DNA from: Lentzea albidocapillata subsp. violacea
GTDB taxonomy: Bacteria > Actinomycetota > Actinomycetes > Mycobacteriales > Pseudonocardiaceae
Assembly (NCBI RefSeq): GCF_900100275.1
Contig: NZ_FNET01000030.1
Location: 1-64,000 of the forward strand
DNA length: 64,000 nucleotides
Direction: 5' to 3'
This document shows positions 48,490 through 59,054 of this stretch, one piece after another. How positions within the stretch are numbered: the stretch's first letter is position 1; every line of letters starts with the position of its first letter. The notes beneath the pieces were generated by a model. The model did no database searches, was not told the DNA's origin, and saw nothing but the letters and a program-made list of their open reading frames with translations. Position numbers and translations under genes: made by a program.

Positions 48490-49554
48490 GTGCTCGACAC
48501 CGCCCGGTGGACGGTTCTAGCCCCGCTGCTGCAGGCCGCCACCGCCGGCCGCGACCTGCTGGACGACACGATCCGCAGGCTCACCCCGGACGCCGTCGCC
48601 GCGGAGGTCCTGCGCGAGATCGGCGAGCACGACGTGCGCCTGGACCTGAGCTTCGACGGCCAGACCACCACCCACCTGTGCACCGACGCCGAAGTGGTGA
48701 TCACGCTCGACCTGGCCGACGCCGTCCGCGGTCTCTACGGCACCGGCACCCGGCCCTGGCCGAGCCTCGCCGTCACCACCCCGGACCCCGATCTCGACGA
48801 ACGCGGGATCGCCGGGTGGTTCCAGGACCGCAAGGGCGTCGCGCAGTCCGTCCAGGGACTCCTGTCCGCGCTCAAGCCGGGCGAGCGGGACCTGGGCGAA
48901 CTGGCCGTGGAGCACGGCTCGGACAAGTGGGGCGACCTGCACTGGTACACGCAGCACTACGAACGCCACTTCGCCCGCCTGCGCGACGAACCCGTGCGGG
49001 TACTGGAGATCGGCATCGGCGGCTACGACGACCCGGACCGCGGCGGTGGCTCGCTGCGGATGTGGCAGCGGTACTTCCGGCGCGGCCTCGTGCACGGCCT
49101 CGACATCGCGCGCAAGAACGTCACCGGCCCGCGAATCATGACCGTGCTGGGCGACCAGTCCGACGCCGGGTTCCTCGACCGGCTGGGCCGCGAGCTCGGA
49201 CCGTTCGACGTGGTCGTCGACGACGGCAGCCACCTCAACGAGCACGTGCGGACCTCGTTCCACGCGCTGTTCCCGCACGTCCGCGCGGGCGGTCTCTACG
49301 TCGTGGAGGACCTGCAGACCGCGTACTGGCCGAGCTGGGGCGGCCACCCCGAGGCGGCCGCCGGCACGTCGATGGGCATGCTCAAGTCCTTTGTGGACGG
49401 CTTGAACCAGGCCGAGGTGCGGGATCCACGCGGCGAGGGCTCCTACCTGGAGCGCAACATCAGCGGGATCTCGTTCCACCACAACATCGCGTTCGTCGAG
49501 AAAGGACTGAACGCCGAGGAGGGCGGGCCGGCCTTCCTGCGCACCCTGCCCTAG
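48490..49554 (+). CDS. MycE/TylE-like sugar O-methyltransferase
   Basis: A 354-residue metal-dependent SAM methyltransferase. The N-terminal ~130 residues form the auxiliary domain of this group. The catalytic part starts LAVEHGSDKWGDLHWYTQHY, then VRVLEIGIGGYDDPDRGGGS (motif I), GLDIARKNV, a GDQSD metal site, VVVDDGSHLNEHVRTSFHAL and YVVEDLQTAYWPSWGG. These match mycinamicin MycE and macrocin-type O-methyltransferases, which modify deoxysugars on macrolides and cell-surface glycolipids. No glycosyltransferase or polyketide genes are adjacent, so it is an orphan. The start is GTG at 48490, after GAGGGG. Confidence 0.88.
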   Translation: MLDTARWTVLAPLLQAATAGRDLLDDTIRRLTPDAVAAEVLREIGEHDVRLDLSFDGQTTTHLCTDAEVVITLDLADAVRGLYGTGTRPWPSLAVTTPDPDLDERGIAGWFQDRKGVAQSVQGLLSALKPGERDLGELAVEHGSDKWGDLHWYTQHYERHFARLRDEPVRVLEIGIGGYDDPDRGGGSLRMWQRYFRRGLVHGLDIARKNVTGPRIMTVLGDQSDAGFLDRLGRELGPFDVVVDDGSHLNEHVRTSFHALFPHVRAGGLYVVEDLQTAYWPSWGGHPEAAAGTSMGMLKSFVDGLNQAEVRDPRGEGSYLERNISGISFHHNIAFVEKGLNAEEGGPAFLRTLP

Positions 49555-49623
49555 GCATGTCCACTGCAACAACGGTGTCCGTCCCGGGACACGAGTCTGC
49601 CCCGGGACGAAAACCTCTGCCGG

Positions 49624-51312
49624 CTACGGGATCCAGTGGTTGCCGGACACCGTGATCATCACCTGGAGCTGGATGCTCGCACCGAAGTACGTGTTCGTGT
49701 CGATCGGCGTGTTCAGCATCTTGTTCCACAACGCGTCCAGCCACGCCTGGCTGCCCGCGTCCGTCGTGGCCGCGACCGCGAACGGCGCGAAGAACGCCGC
49801 GTCGCTGCCGCTCGCGATCTGGGTGCCGCCCAGCGAGTAGCCGACCGCGATCCTGTTCGGGTCACCGCCGGTCTTGCTCTTGATCCACGAGTTCATCTTG
49901 CGGGCCGCCGTCAGCGACTTGCCGTCGCCGGTCAGCGCGGCGTCCGCACCGATGCGCCACGGGTCGCGGCACGCGTTGTACCAGTACTTGCCGTCGGTGT
50001 CGGCCCGTTCGAGCATCTTGCCGACCGCGGGCTTCACCGTGGAGTTGGTGTCCTGCACGAAGTCCGGCAACAGGCCGGTGCTCGACGCGTACTTCGACTG
50101 CAGCGTGGCGATCAGGTCCTGGTGCTTGGCTCGGATCGTGTCCCACGCCGAGTCGCCGGTGGCCTTGCGGAATGCCCGGAAGTGGTCGGACATCCAGTCG
50201 GAGGAGCGGGAGCCGTAGTAGTGCCTGCTGTTGCTCGAAGTGGACCAGTCACCCATCAGCAGCAGGTTCGTGTTCGGGTTGACCAGGCTCTTCTTGATCG
50301 CGTTGACGTTCCTGATCGCGAGCTGCTTGTAGTTGTACGTGCCGGTGCTGCCCCACTGCCGGTCGGCCAGCAGCAGGCCGTAGGCGGTGTCCATGTCGCC
50401 GTCGGTCGCGCTGTCGCTGCCGTTGACGCTCCGGCAGGAGGGGTCCTGCTCGGCGGCCAGCAGGTCGGGGTTGTTGACCGACGGGTGCGCGAGCTTGTAC
50501 TTCAGCAGGCCGTCGAAGATCTTCTTCGCGTCCGGGTCCGCGCCCGCCATCTGCGCGGTGATCACCATGCCGTAGCCCTGCGCCTCGGCGACGTACGGGT
50601 GGTCGGCGTCCGGCGAGATGATCTGGTACCAGCCGTTGCCGCAGTTCTGCTTGACGAACGCGGCCTTCCATCTCTGGTAGTACTCGACGATCTTGGCGTC
50701 CATCGTGGACGTACTCCCGGACGGCCGCAGGATGCCGGCCGCGTACGGGGTCTGCCTGCTGCCGAAGGGATAGCCGAGACCGCTCGGGGGCGGAGTCGTG
50801 GTCGTCGGTGGAGTGGTCGTCGTCGGCGGGGTGCCGTCACCGACGCCGTAGACCTCGAACTCCCACAGCGAGTAGCCGTACGTCGTGCCGCGGGCCGTGC
50901 CGTAAACACGGACATATCGCCCGGAACCGGACACCGTCAAGTCGTCGATGCCACCATCGCCGGCACTGGTCGAGTACACGTCGGACCAGGCCGAGCCGTC
51001 AGGAGAGGTCTGCACGCGGTACGACCTGGCGTACGCGGCCTCCCAGTTCAGCTTCACCCGGCTGATCGTGTGCGCCGAGCCGAGGTCGACCCGCAGCCAC
51101 TCCGGATCGTGCCCTTCCAGCGACGCCCAACGGGTCGACGTGTTTCCGTCGACCGCTTTGGCTGCCTCGAATCCCGGCCCCTCGAGGGAAGAGGCCGTCA
51201 CCGCCTTGCCGCGGGAGACCAGTGGGTCCGCCGCCGATGCGATGGTCGTTCCCGCGACGAGGAGGCCGAGCACGAGCCCGGCCGCCCCGATCGCCGTCAT
51301 TCTGCCGCCCAC
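49624..51312 (-). CDS. Secreted GH8-family glycanase with an F5/8-type (CBM32-like) domain, copy 1
   Basis: A 562-residue exported enzyme. The GTG at 51312 is five bases after GGAGG, exactly as in copy 2. A signal peptide (VLGLLVAGTTIASA) precedes a discoidin/F5/8-type-C domain (about 30-155: ASSLEGPGFEAAKAVDGNTS; RYVRVYGTARGTTYGYSLWE) and a Thr/Pro linker. The GH8 domain then follows: the acid Glu is in YVAEAQGYGMVITAQMAG and ATDGDMDTAYGLLLADRQWG is the conserved central motif. GH8 enzymes are chitosanases, beta-1,3-1,4-glucanases, cellulases or xylanases. The motif versions resemble Bacillus chitosanase/lichenase types. It lies in tandem with copy 2. Confidence 0.9.
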   Translation of the reverse strand: MGGRMTAIGAAGLVLGLLVAGTTIASAADPLVSRGKAVTASSLEGPGFEAAKAVDGNTSTRWASLEGHDPEWLRVDLGSAHTISRVKLNWEAAYARSYRVQTSPDGSAWSDVYSTSAGDGGIDDLTVSGSGRYVRVYGTARGTTYGYSLWEFEVYGVGDGTPPTTTTPPTTTTPPPSGLGYPFGSRQTPYAAGILRPSGSTSTMDAKIVEYYQRWKAAFVKQNCGNGWYQIISPDADHPYVAEAQGYGMVITAQMAGADPDAKKIFDGLLKYKLAHPSVNNPDLLAAEQDPSCRSVNGSDSATDGDMDTAYGLLLADRQWGSTGTYNYKQLAIRNVNAIKKSLVNPNTNLLLMGDWSTSSNSRHYYGSRSSDWMSDHFRAFRKATGDSAWDTIRAKHQDLIATLQSKYASSTGLLPDFVQDTNSTVKPAVGKMLERADTDGKYWYNACRDPWRIGADAALTGDGKSLTAARKMNSWIKSKTGGDPNRIAVGYSLGGTQIASGSDAAFFAPFAVAATTDAGSQAWLDALWNKMLNTPIDTNTYFGASIQLQVMITVSGNHWIP

Positions 51313-51330
51313 GGCCGCCTCCAGCAATTG

Positions 51331-51403
51331 GTTAACAAAGCTGTCAATGCGCGTGGTTGGCGACGGTATGCAGGTCAGACCTCGTCAACAAGAGGTGCAG
51401 ACC
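51331..51403 (-). promoter_or_regulatory. Upstream elements of GH8 copy 1
   Basis: Two blocks are shared with copy 2 at the same distances: TTTGTTAAC (51339-51331), 19 bp before the start, and GGTC-TG-CACCTCTTGT (51403-51388), 76 bp before it. The left block GGTCTGCACC matches 8 of 10 positions of the DasR-type GGTCTAGACC core. Conservation in otherwise diverged upstream DNA suggests a regulatory role. Confidence 0.6.
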
Positions 51404-51429
51404 TTTGTTGCGCGATCGAACAGTACTGG

Positions 51430-53103
51430 TCAGGGCACCCAGTGGTTGCCCGTGACCGTGATCATCACCTGGAGCTGGATGCTCGCCGAGAAGTAGCTGC
51501 CGCCGTCGATCGGCGTCTGCAGCATCCTGTTCCACAACGCGTCCAGCCACGCCTGGCTGCCCGGATCGGTCGCCGCCGCCACCGCGAACGGCGCGAAGAA
51601 CGCGGCGGCGCTGCCACCGGAGAGCTGCGTGCCGTTGAGCTGGTAGCCGATCGCGATGTTGCCGGGGTTGTTGCCCGCCTTGGCCTTCACCCACGTGTTG
51701 AGCTTGCGGGACGCCGCGAGCGACTGGGAGTCACCGCTGGTGACCGCGTCCGCGCCGATCCGCCACGGCACGCGGCAGGCGTTCCAGTAGTACCTGCCGT
51801 CGTTCACGCTCTCCAGCACCTGCCCGGCCGGCGGGCGCGGGGAGGAGTTCGTGTTCTCCACGAAGTCCGGCAGCAGACCGGTGTTCGGCGCGTAGTTCTG
51901 CTGCAGCTGCCCGATCAGGTTCTGGTGCGCGGCGCGGATCGTGTCCCACGCCGAGTCACCCGTCGCCTTCCGGAACGCCCGGAAGTGGTCGGCCATCCAG
52001 TCCGACGACCGCGAGAGGTAGTAGTACTGGTCGCCCGCGCTGGACCAGTCGCCCAGCTTGAGCAGGTTCGTCGACGGGTTGACCTCGCTGGCCTTGATCG
52101 CGTTGATGTGCCGGATCGCCAACTGCCTGTAGTTGTAGGTGCCGGTGCTGCCCCACTGCCGGTCGGCGAGCAGCAGCCCGTAGGCCACGTCCATGTCGCC
52201 GTCCGTGGCGCCGTCACCGCCGTTGACGCTGCGGCAGTTCACGTCCTGCTCGGCCGCGAGGAGATCGCGGTTGATGGAGGATGGGTGGTCGATCTTCCAC
52301 TTCACCAGGCCGTCGAAGATCTTCCGCGCGTCCGGGTCGACCCCGGCCATCTGCGCGGTGATCACCATGCCGTAGCCCTGCGCCTCGGCGACGTACGGGT
52401 GGTCGGCGTCCGGCGAGATCACCTGGTACCAGCCGTTGCCGCAGTTCTGCCGCACGAACGCGGACTTCCAGCGCTGGTAGTAGTCCACCACCGCGGCGTC
52501 CAGAGTGGACGTCGCGCCGGAGGGCCGCAGGATGCCCGCCGCGTAGGGGACCTTCCTGCTGCCGAACGCGTAACCGAGGCCGTTCGAGGGCGGAGTGGTA
52601 GTGGTCGTCGGCGGATTGCCGCCGGCCACGCCGTAGACCTCGAGCTCCCACAGCGAGTAGCCCCACTGCGTGCCACGGGCCGTGCCGAGCACCCGCACAT
52701 ACCGCCCGGAACCGGACACCGTCAAGTCGTCGACGCCTCCGTCACCGGCGCCGGTCGAGAACACGTCCGTCCAGACCGAGTCGTCGGGAGAGGTCTGCAC
52801 GCGATAGGACCTGGCGTACGCGGCCTCCCAGTTCAGCCGCACCCGGCTGACCGCGTGCGCCGAGCCGAGGTCGACCCGGATCCACTCGGAGTCACTGCCC
52901 TCCACCGAGGCCCACCGGGTCGTTGTGCTGCCGTCCACGGCTTTCGCCGCCTCCAGCCCGGCACCCTCGACAGAGGACGCCACGACCGCCTTGCCCTGCG
53001 ACACCAGCGGATCCGCGGCCGTCGCACTGGTCGTCCCCGCCACCAGGAGACCGATCACGAGCCCGGCCGCGCTCACCGCCGCCACTGCCGATCGTCTGTC
53101 CAC
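51430..53103 (-). CDS. Secreted GH8-family glycanase with an F5/8-type (CBM32-like) domain, copy 2
   Basis: A 557-residue paralogue of the downstream gene with the same order: signal peptide, F5/8-type C domain, short Thr/Pro linker, GH8 domain. The catalytic regions YVAEAQGYGMVITAQMAG and ATDGDMDVAYGLLLADRQWG are intact. The two proteins are closely similar over their whole length (roughly 70% identity by eye). Clear differences are in the linker, in RHINAIKASEVNPSTN versus RNVNAIKKSLVNPNTN, and in the sugar-facing loops. GTG 53103 is five bases after GGAGG. The pair may be a recent duplication with diverging specificity. Confidence 0.9.
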   Translation of the reverse strand: MDRRSAVAAVSAAGLVIGLLVAGTTSATAADPLVSQGKAVVASSVEGAGLEAAKAVDGSTTTRWASVEGSDSEWIRVDLGSAHAVSRVRLNWEAAYARSYRVQTSPDDSVWTDVFSTGAGDGGVDDLTVSGSGRYVRVLGTARGTQWGYSLWELEVYGVAGGNPPTTTTTPPSNGLGYAFGSRKVPYAAGILRPSGATSTLDAAVVDYYQRWKSAFVRQNCGNGWYQVISPDADHPYVAEAQGYGMVITAQMAGVDPDARKIFDGLVKWKIDHPSSINRDLLAAEQDVNCRSVNGGDGATDGDMDVAYGLLLADRQWGSTGTYNYRQLAIRHINAIKASEVNPSTNLLKLGDWSSAGDQYYYLSRSSDWMADHFRAFRKATGDSAWDTIRAAHQNLIGQLQQNYAPNTGLLPDFVENTNSSPRPPAGQVLESVNDGRYYWNACRVPWRIGADAVTSGDSQSLAASRKLNTWVKAKAGNNPGNIAIGYQLNGTQLSGGSAAAFFAPFAVAAATDPGSQAWLDALWNRMLQTPIDGGSYFSASIQLQVMITVTGNHWVP

Positions 53104-53121
53104 AACCACCTCCACCCAATA

Positions 53122-53196
53122 GTTAACAAACCTGCCTAAAAGGGCGATCGCGGCGACGATAGGCGGGTCTGTCGACTTGGACAAGAGGTGTGGACC
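53122..53196 (-). promoter_or_regulatory. Upstream elements of GH8 copy 2
   Basis: TTTGTTAAC (53130-53122) lies 19 bp before the start and GGTC-CA-CACCTCTTGT (53196-53181) 78 bp before it, matching copy 1 in sequence and position. GGTCCACACC also matches 8 of 10 bases of the DasR-type core. See copy 1. Confidence 0.6.
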
Positions 53197-53226
53197 AGTC
53201 ATCTGGGCCGGAACCGGTTGCGGAAA

Positions 53227-54066
53227 CTACGCCCAGACCTTCCGCACGGCTTCCGCGATCGAGACGGCCTGCGCGTACCCCGCCTCCGCGGCAGGCTTGC
53301 GCCGGGCCGGGTCCAGCAGGTTCGTGCCGATGGCGGCCAGCGCGGCACGGTCCGGGCTGATCACGATCGACGGCACCCCGAGCTTCGCGGCCTGCGCACC
53401 GGGGGTCGCCGCCGGACTGGCCGACCGCGTCAACGGCGCGATGACCACCACCCGCGAGTACCCGGCGGCGAGGTCGGCGTTCGCCACGGACCGCATGCCG
53501 CCGTCCATGTACCGGCTGCCGTTGATGCTGACCGGCGGCCACACCAGCGGGACCGCGCAGCTCGACGCCACCGCGTGCACCAGCGGCACCCCGCTGTCCC
53601 GGTCGAACGCCACGAACTTTCCGCTCACGGCGTCCACGGCGGTGACCTTGAGCGGACGCTCCGGCCAGTCCTTCGTGGACAGCCGGGAGTCGAACACCGC
53701 CAGCCGGGACTCCTCGGACGGCGTGCGGGCCTTCAGCGCGGCACGGCCGAGGCGCGCCCGCTTCCGCGCCGGCGTCCCCGGCATCACGTAGGAAAGCGCG
53801 TACCTGACGACCATCCACGAAGTGAGACGGGCCGGGATCTCCCCGTCGGGCGGCGCCAGCTGGCCCGCGTAGAGCCGGGCGAGCGGGGCACCTCCCGCCA
53901 GCTCCGCCGCCACCACGGACCCGGCGGACGTCCCGACGAACAGGTCGGCACCCGTCAGGTCGACTCCCTGCTCTGCCAGTCCGTGCAGAACCCCTGTCTC
54001 CCAGGCGATTCCGGTGACTCCACCGCCGCCCAGCACCAACGCGCGTTCTCCTGTCACGGCGACCAT
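53227..54066 (-). CDS. Patatin-like phospholipase
   Basis: A 279-residue acyl hydrolase. Glycine-rich oxyanion loop [12 protein letters not shown] (about 10-21), nucleophile Ser in VGTSAGSV (about 47) and the catalytic Asp in YMDGGM form the Ser-Asp dyad. The ATG at 54066 starts [16 protein letters not shown]; upstream extensions enter the divergent metH leader. It lacks a signal peptide, so intracellular phospholipid or acyl-ester substrates are likely. The 3' end is near the start of GH8 copy 2 but they are probably separate transcripts. Confidence 0.88.
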   Translation of the reverse strand: MVAVTGERALVLGGGGVTGIAWETGVLHGLAEQGVDLTGADLFVGTSAGSVVAAELAGGAPLARLYAGQLAPPDGEIPARLTSWMVVRYALSYVMPGTPARKRARLGRAALKARTPSEESRLAVFDSRLSTKDWPERPLKVTAVDAVSGKFVAFDRDSGVPLVHAVASSCAVPLVWPPVSINGSRYMDGGMRSVANADLAAGYSRVVVIAPLTRSASPAATPGAQAAKLGVPSIVISPDRAALAAIGTNLLDPARRKPAAEAGYAQAVSIAEAVRKVWA

Positions 54067-54124
54067 CCTATGGAGTGGGACGGGTTCCTGGTCCATGGTC
54101 GTGGTTGGTAAACTTGACGGCGAA

Positions 54125-54197
54125 GCCGAGAAGCGCTGCAACGGGCCTCGTGCCTGCCACGCTCGGCCTCGCACCACCACGTAACAAGGGCGCTTCC
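54125..54197 (+). ncRNA. S-adenosylhomocysteine (SAH) riboswitch upstream of metH
   Basis: The leader contains the SAH-riboswitch pattern. P1 GAAGCGC (54130-54136) pairs with GCGCTTC (54190-54196); the conserved GCGCTGCAACGG stretch (54133-54144) follows; pseudoknot GCCGAG (54125-54130) pairs with CTCGGC (54162-54167); and the GTAACAAGGGCGC stretch is on the 3' side. The class is known in front of ahcY, metH and metE, where SAH binding activates expression so that SAH is recycled. It ends about 20 nt before the metH GTG, compatible with control of translation start. Confidence 0.85.
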
Positions 54198-54215
54198 GAC
54201 TATTCGGGAGCGCGC

Positions 54216-57791
<3,576 letters not shown>

Positions 57792-57806
57792 GCGGTTCCG
57801 GAACGT

Positions 57807-57830
57807 GAAAGCGCTTGCCGGTATCGGCAG
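57807..57830. promoter_or_regulatory. LacI/CRE-like site and small hairpin after metH
   Basis: TGAAAGCGCTTGCC (57807-57820) contains a perfect AAGCGCTT palindrome and fits the LacI/GalR-family pattern TGnAAnCGnTnnC. TGCCG-GTAT-CGGCA (57817-57830) is an adjacent short inverted repeat and may be the metH terminator. The LacI-type site could control the downstream sensor operon; the regulator is not nearby. Confidence 0.45.
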
Positions 57831-57888
57831 GTGTTATCCGGTTTGGCACCGTCCGATGTAGCATCGGCCGCTCTGGAGATCAATCACT

Positions 57889-57997
57889 CCTAGTGGTGTG
57901 GCCCGGAAGGTTGCCGGGGGAATGCGCGGTCAGACGGGTGCATCGTGGCGTGCTGAGCGTGGATTACCTCGCCGACGTTCCGGGTCGCGCCACTAGG
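57889..57997. mobile_element. MITE-like element with 20-bp terminal inverted repeats (or structured leader RNA)
   Basis: CCTAGTGGTGTGGCCCGGAA (57889-57908) and TTCCGGGTCGCGCCACTAGG (57978-57997) are imperfect inverted repeats with three differences, around 69 internal bases without a gene. Both ends read CTAG, so each TA may be a target duplication, as for IS630/Tc1-type elements that insert at CTAG. All three differences are C-to-T or A-to-G transitions that leave G-U pairs, so in RNA the 20-bp helix would also be complete. It lies in the leader of the operon starting at 58020. Confidence 0.6.
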
Positions 57998-58019
57998 TCG
58001 AGCGAGCCCGAGGTCATCC

Positions 58020-59054
58020 ATGCGAGCTGCGGCGCTGGTGCTGGTTCTGGTGCTGTCAGCGGGCTGCGGTGCCGCCGCGGAGTCCCAGGCGTTGCCGCAC
58101 GTGGGTTTCGTGGTGAAGCGCACCGGTGGTTCCTTCGCACAGGAGATGACCAGTGGCTTTCACGAGGGCGTCAGCCGCATCGGCGGGGTCAGCGCGACGG
58201 TGACGGGGCCTCCCGGACAGGACGGGCACAAGGAAGTCGAGTTGTTCCGCGATTTGACGATGGCCGCGAAGGGCGGAATCGCCGTGGCGACGTCGGAGCC
58301 GTCACTGATGGCGCCGTCCATCGGTGAGGCATTGGCGCAGCACGTCGCGGTGGTCGGCGTGGACATGCGGCTCACCAAGAGCGCAGGGGTGAAACTTCAC
58401 GTCAGTAACGACAACTACGAACTCGGCGAAAAGCTGGCTGACGAGTTGATGCGCCGAATGCCCTCGGACGCGACCGGGACGGTGGTGCTGGGAAACACCG
58501 CTCCGGGACTCGCCGGGTTCGACGACCGGGCAGAAGGAATCCGGGAGCGATTCGCCGAAAAGCTACCGGGGGTAGTGGTGCTGGGCCCGTTCGACACGCA
58601 ACGTGACGACTCCGCGAATCGCGACGCGTGGAAACGTCTCGTGGCGGCGAACCCGAACGCCCTCGCGTTCGTTGGTACGGGCGACTGCGACGGCGTCAAC
58701 CTCGCCGCGTTGAAGACCGAGAAGTCGGCGAGGTGGCTGGTGGGCGGGTTCGGGGTCGACCCGAGAACGTTGCAGGCGGTGCGGGACGGCGCGATGGTGG
58801 CGTCGATCTCTCCCGAGCACTACCTCAAGGGCGCTGTGGCAGGCTGGCTTCTCGCGCGGCACGCCAAGGGCGGCGCGGCGCTGCCAGAGGGCTGGATCGA
58901 GACGCCGGGACTGACGGTGACCACGACGAACCTGGACCAGGTCCTGCACCGGCAGGAGTCCGAGAAGGCGCGCAGGGAGTTCTTCCAGCCTCAGATCGAC
59001 AGCTTCGTCGAGGATCCGGCGAGCTGGGTGCGACCGTTGGAGCAGGCACGGTGA
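58020..59054 (+). CDS. Periplasmic-binding-protein-like lipoprotein, predicted ligand sensor
   Basis: A 344-residue lipoprotein of the LacI/ribose-binding-protein (Peripla_BP_4) fold. The lipobox SAGC places Cys16 at the mature end. Ligand-binding-family marks: HVGFVVKRTGGSFAQEMTSG, VGVDMRLTKSAGVKLHVSND, NYELGEKLADELMRRMP and FVGTGDCDGVNLAALK. No ABC ATPase or permease is adjacent. Instead its stop overlaps the start of a membrane GGDEF-EAL gene (GTGA, 59051-59054). It is therefore more likely the extracellular input subunit of that protein than a transporter component (inference). The ligand, probably a sugar or small polyol, is unknown. Confidence 0.82.
   Translation: MRAAALVLVLVLSAGCGAAAESQALPHVGFVVKRTGGSFAQEMTSGFHEGVSRIGGVSATVTGPPGQDGHKEVELFRDLTMAAKGGIAVATSEPSLMAPSIGEALAQHVAVVGVDMRLTKSAGVKLHVSNDNYELGEKLADELMRRMPSDATGTVVLGNTAPGLAGFDDRAEGIRERFAEKLPGVVVLGPFDTQRDDSANRDAWKRLVAANPNALAFVGTGDCDGVNLAALKTEKSARWLVGGFGVDPRTLQAVRDGAMVASISPEHYLKGAVAGWLLARHAKGGAALPEGWIETPGLTVTTTNLDQVLHRQESEKARREFFQPQIDSFVEDPASWVRPLEQAR

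Noticed and set aside
49636-53139. A 1167-residue open frame antisense to both GH8 genes.
   Set aside because: It is the mirror frame of two strongly conserved genes, rich in Arg/Val/Gly repeats with no domain; GC-rich third positions create such frames.
57831-58019. A c-di-GMP (GEMM), c-di-AMP (ydaO-type) or cobalamin riboswitch in the leader of the sensor operon.
   Set aside because: None of the conserved cores of these classes is visible; the only strong structure is the inverted-repeat element.
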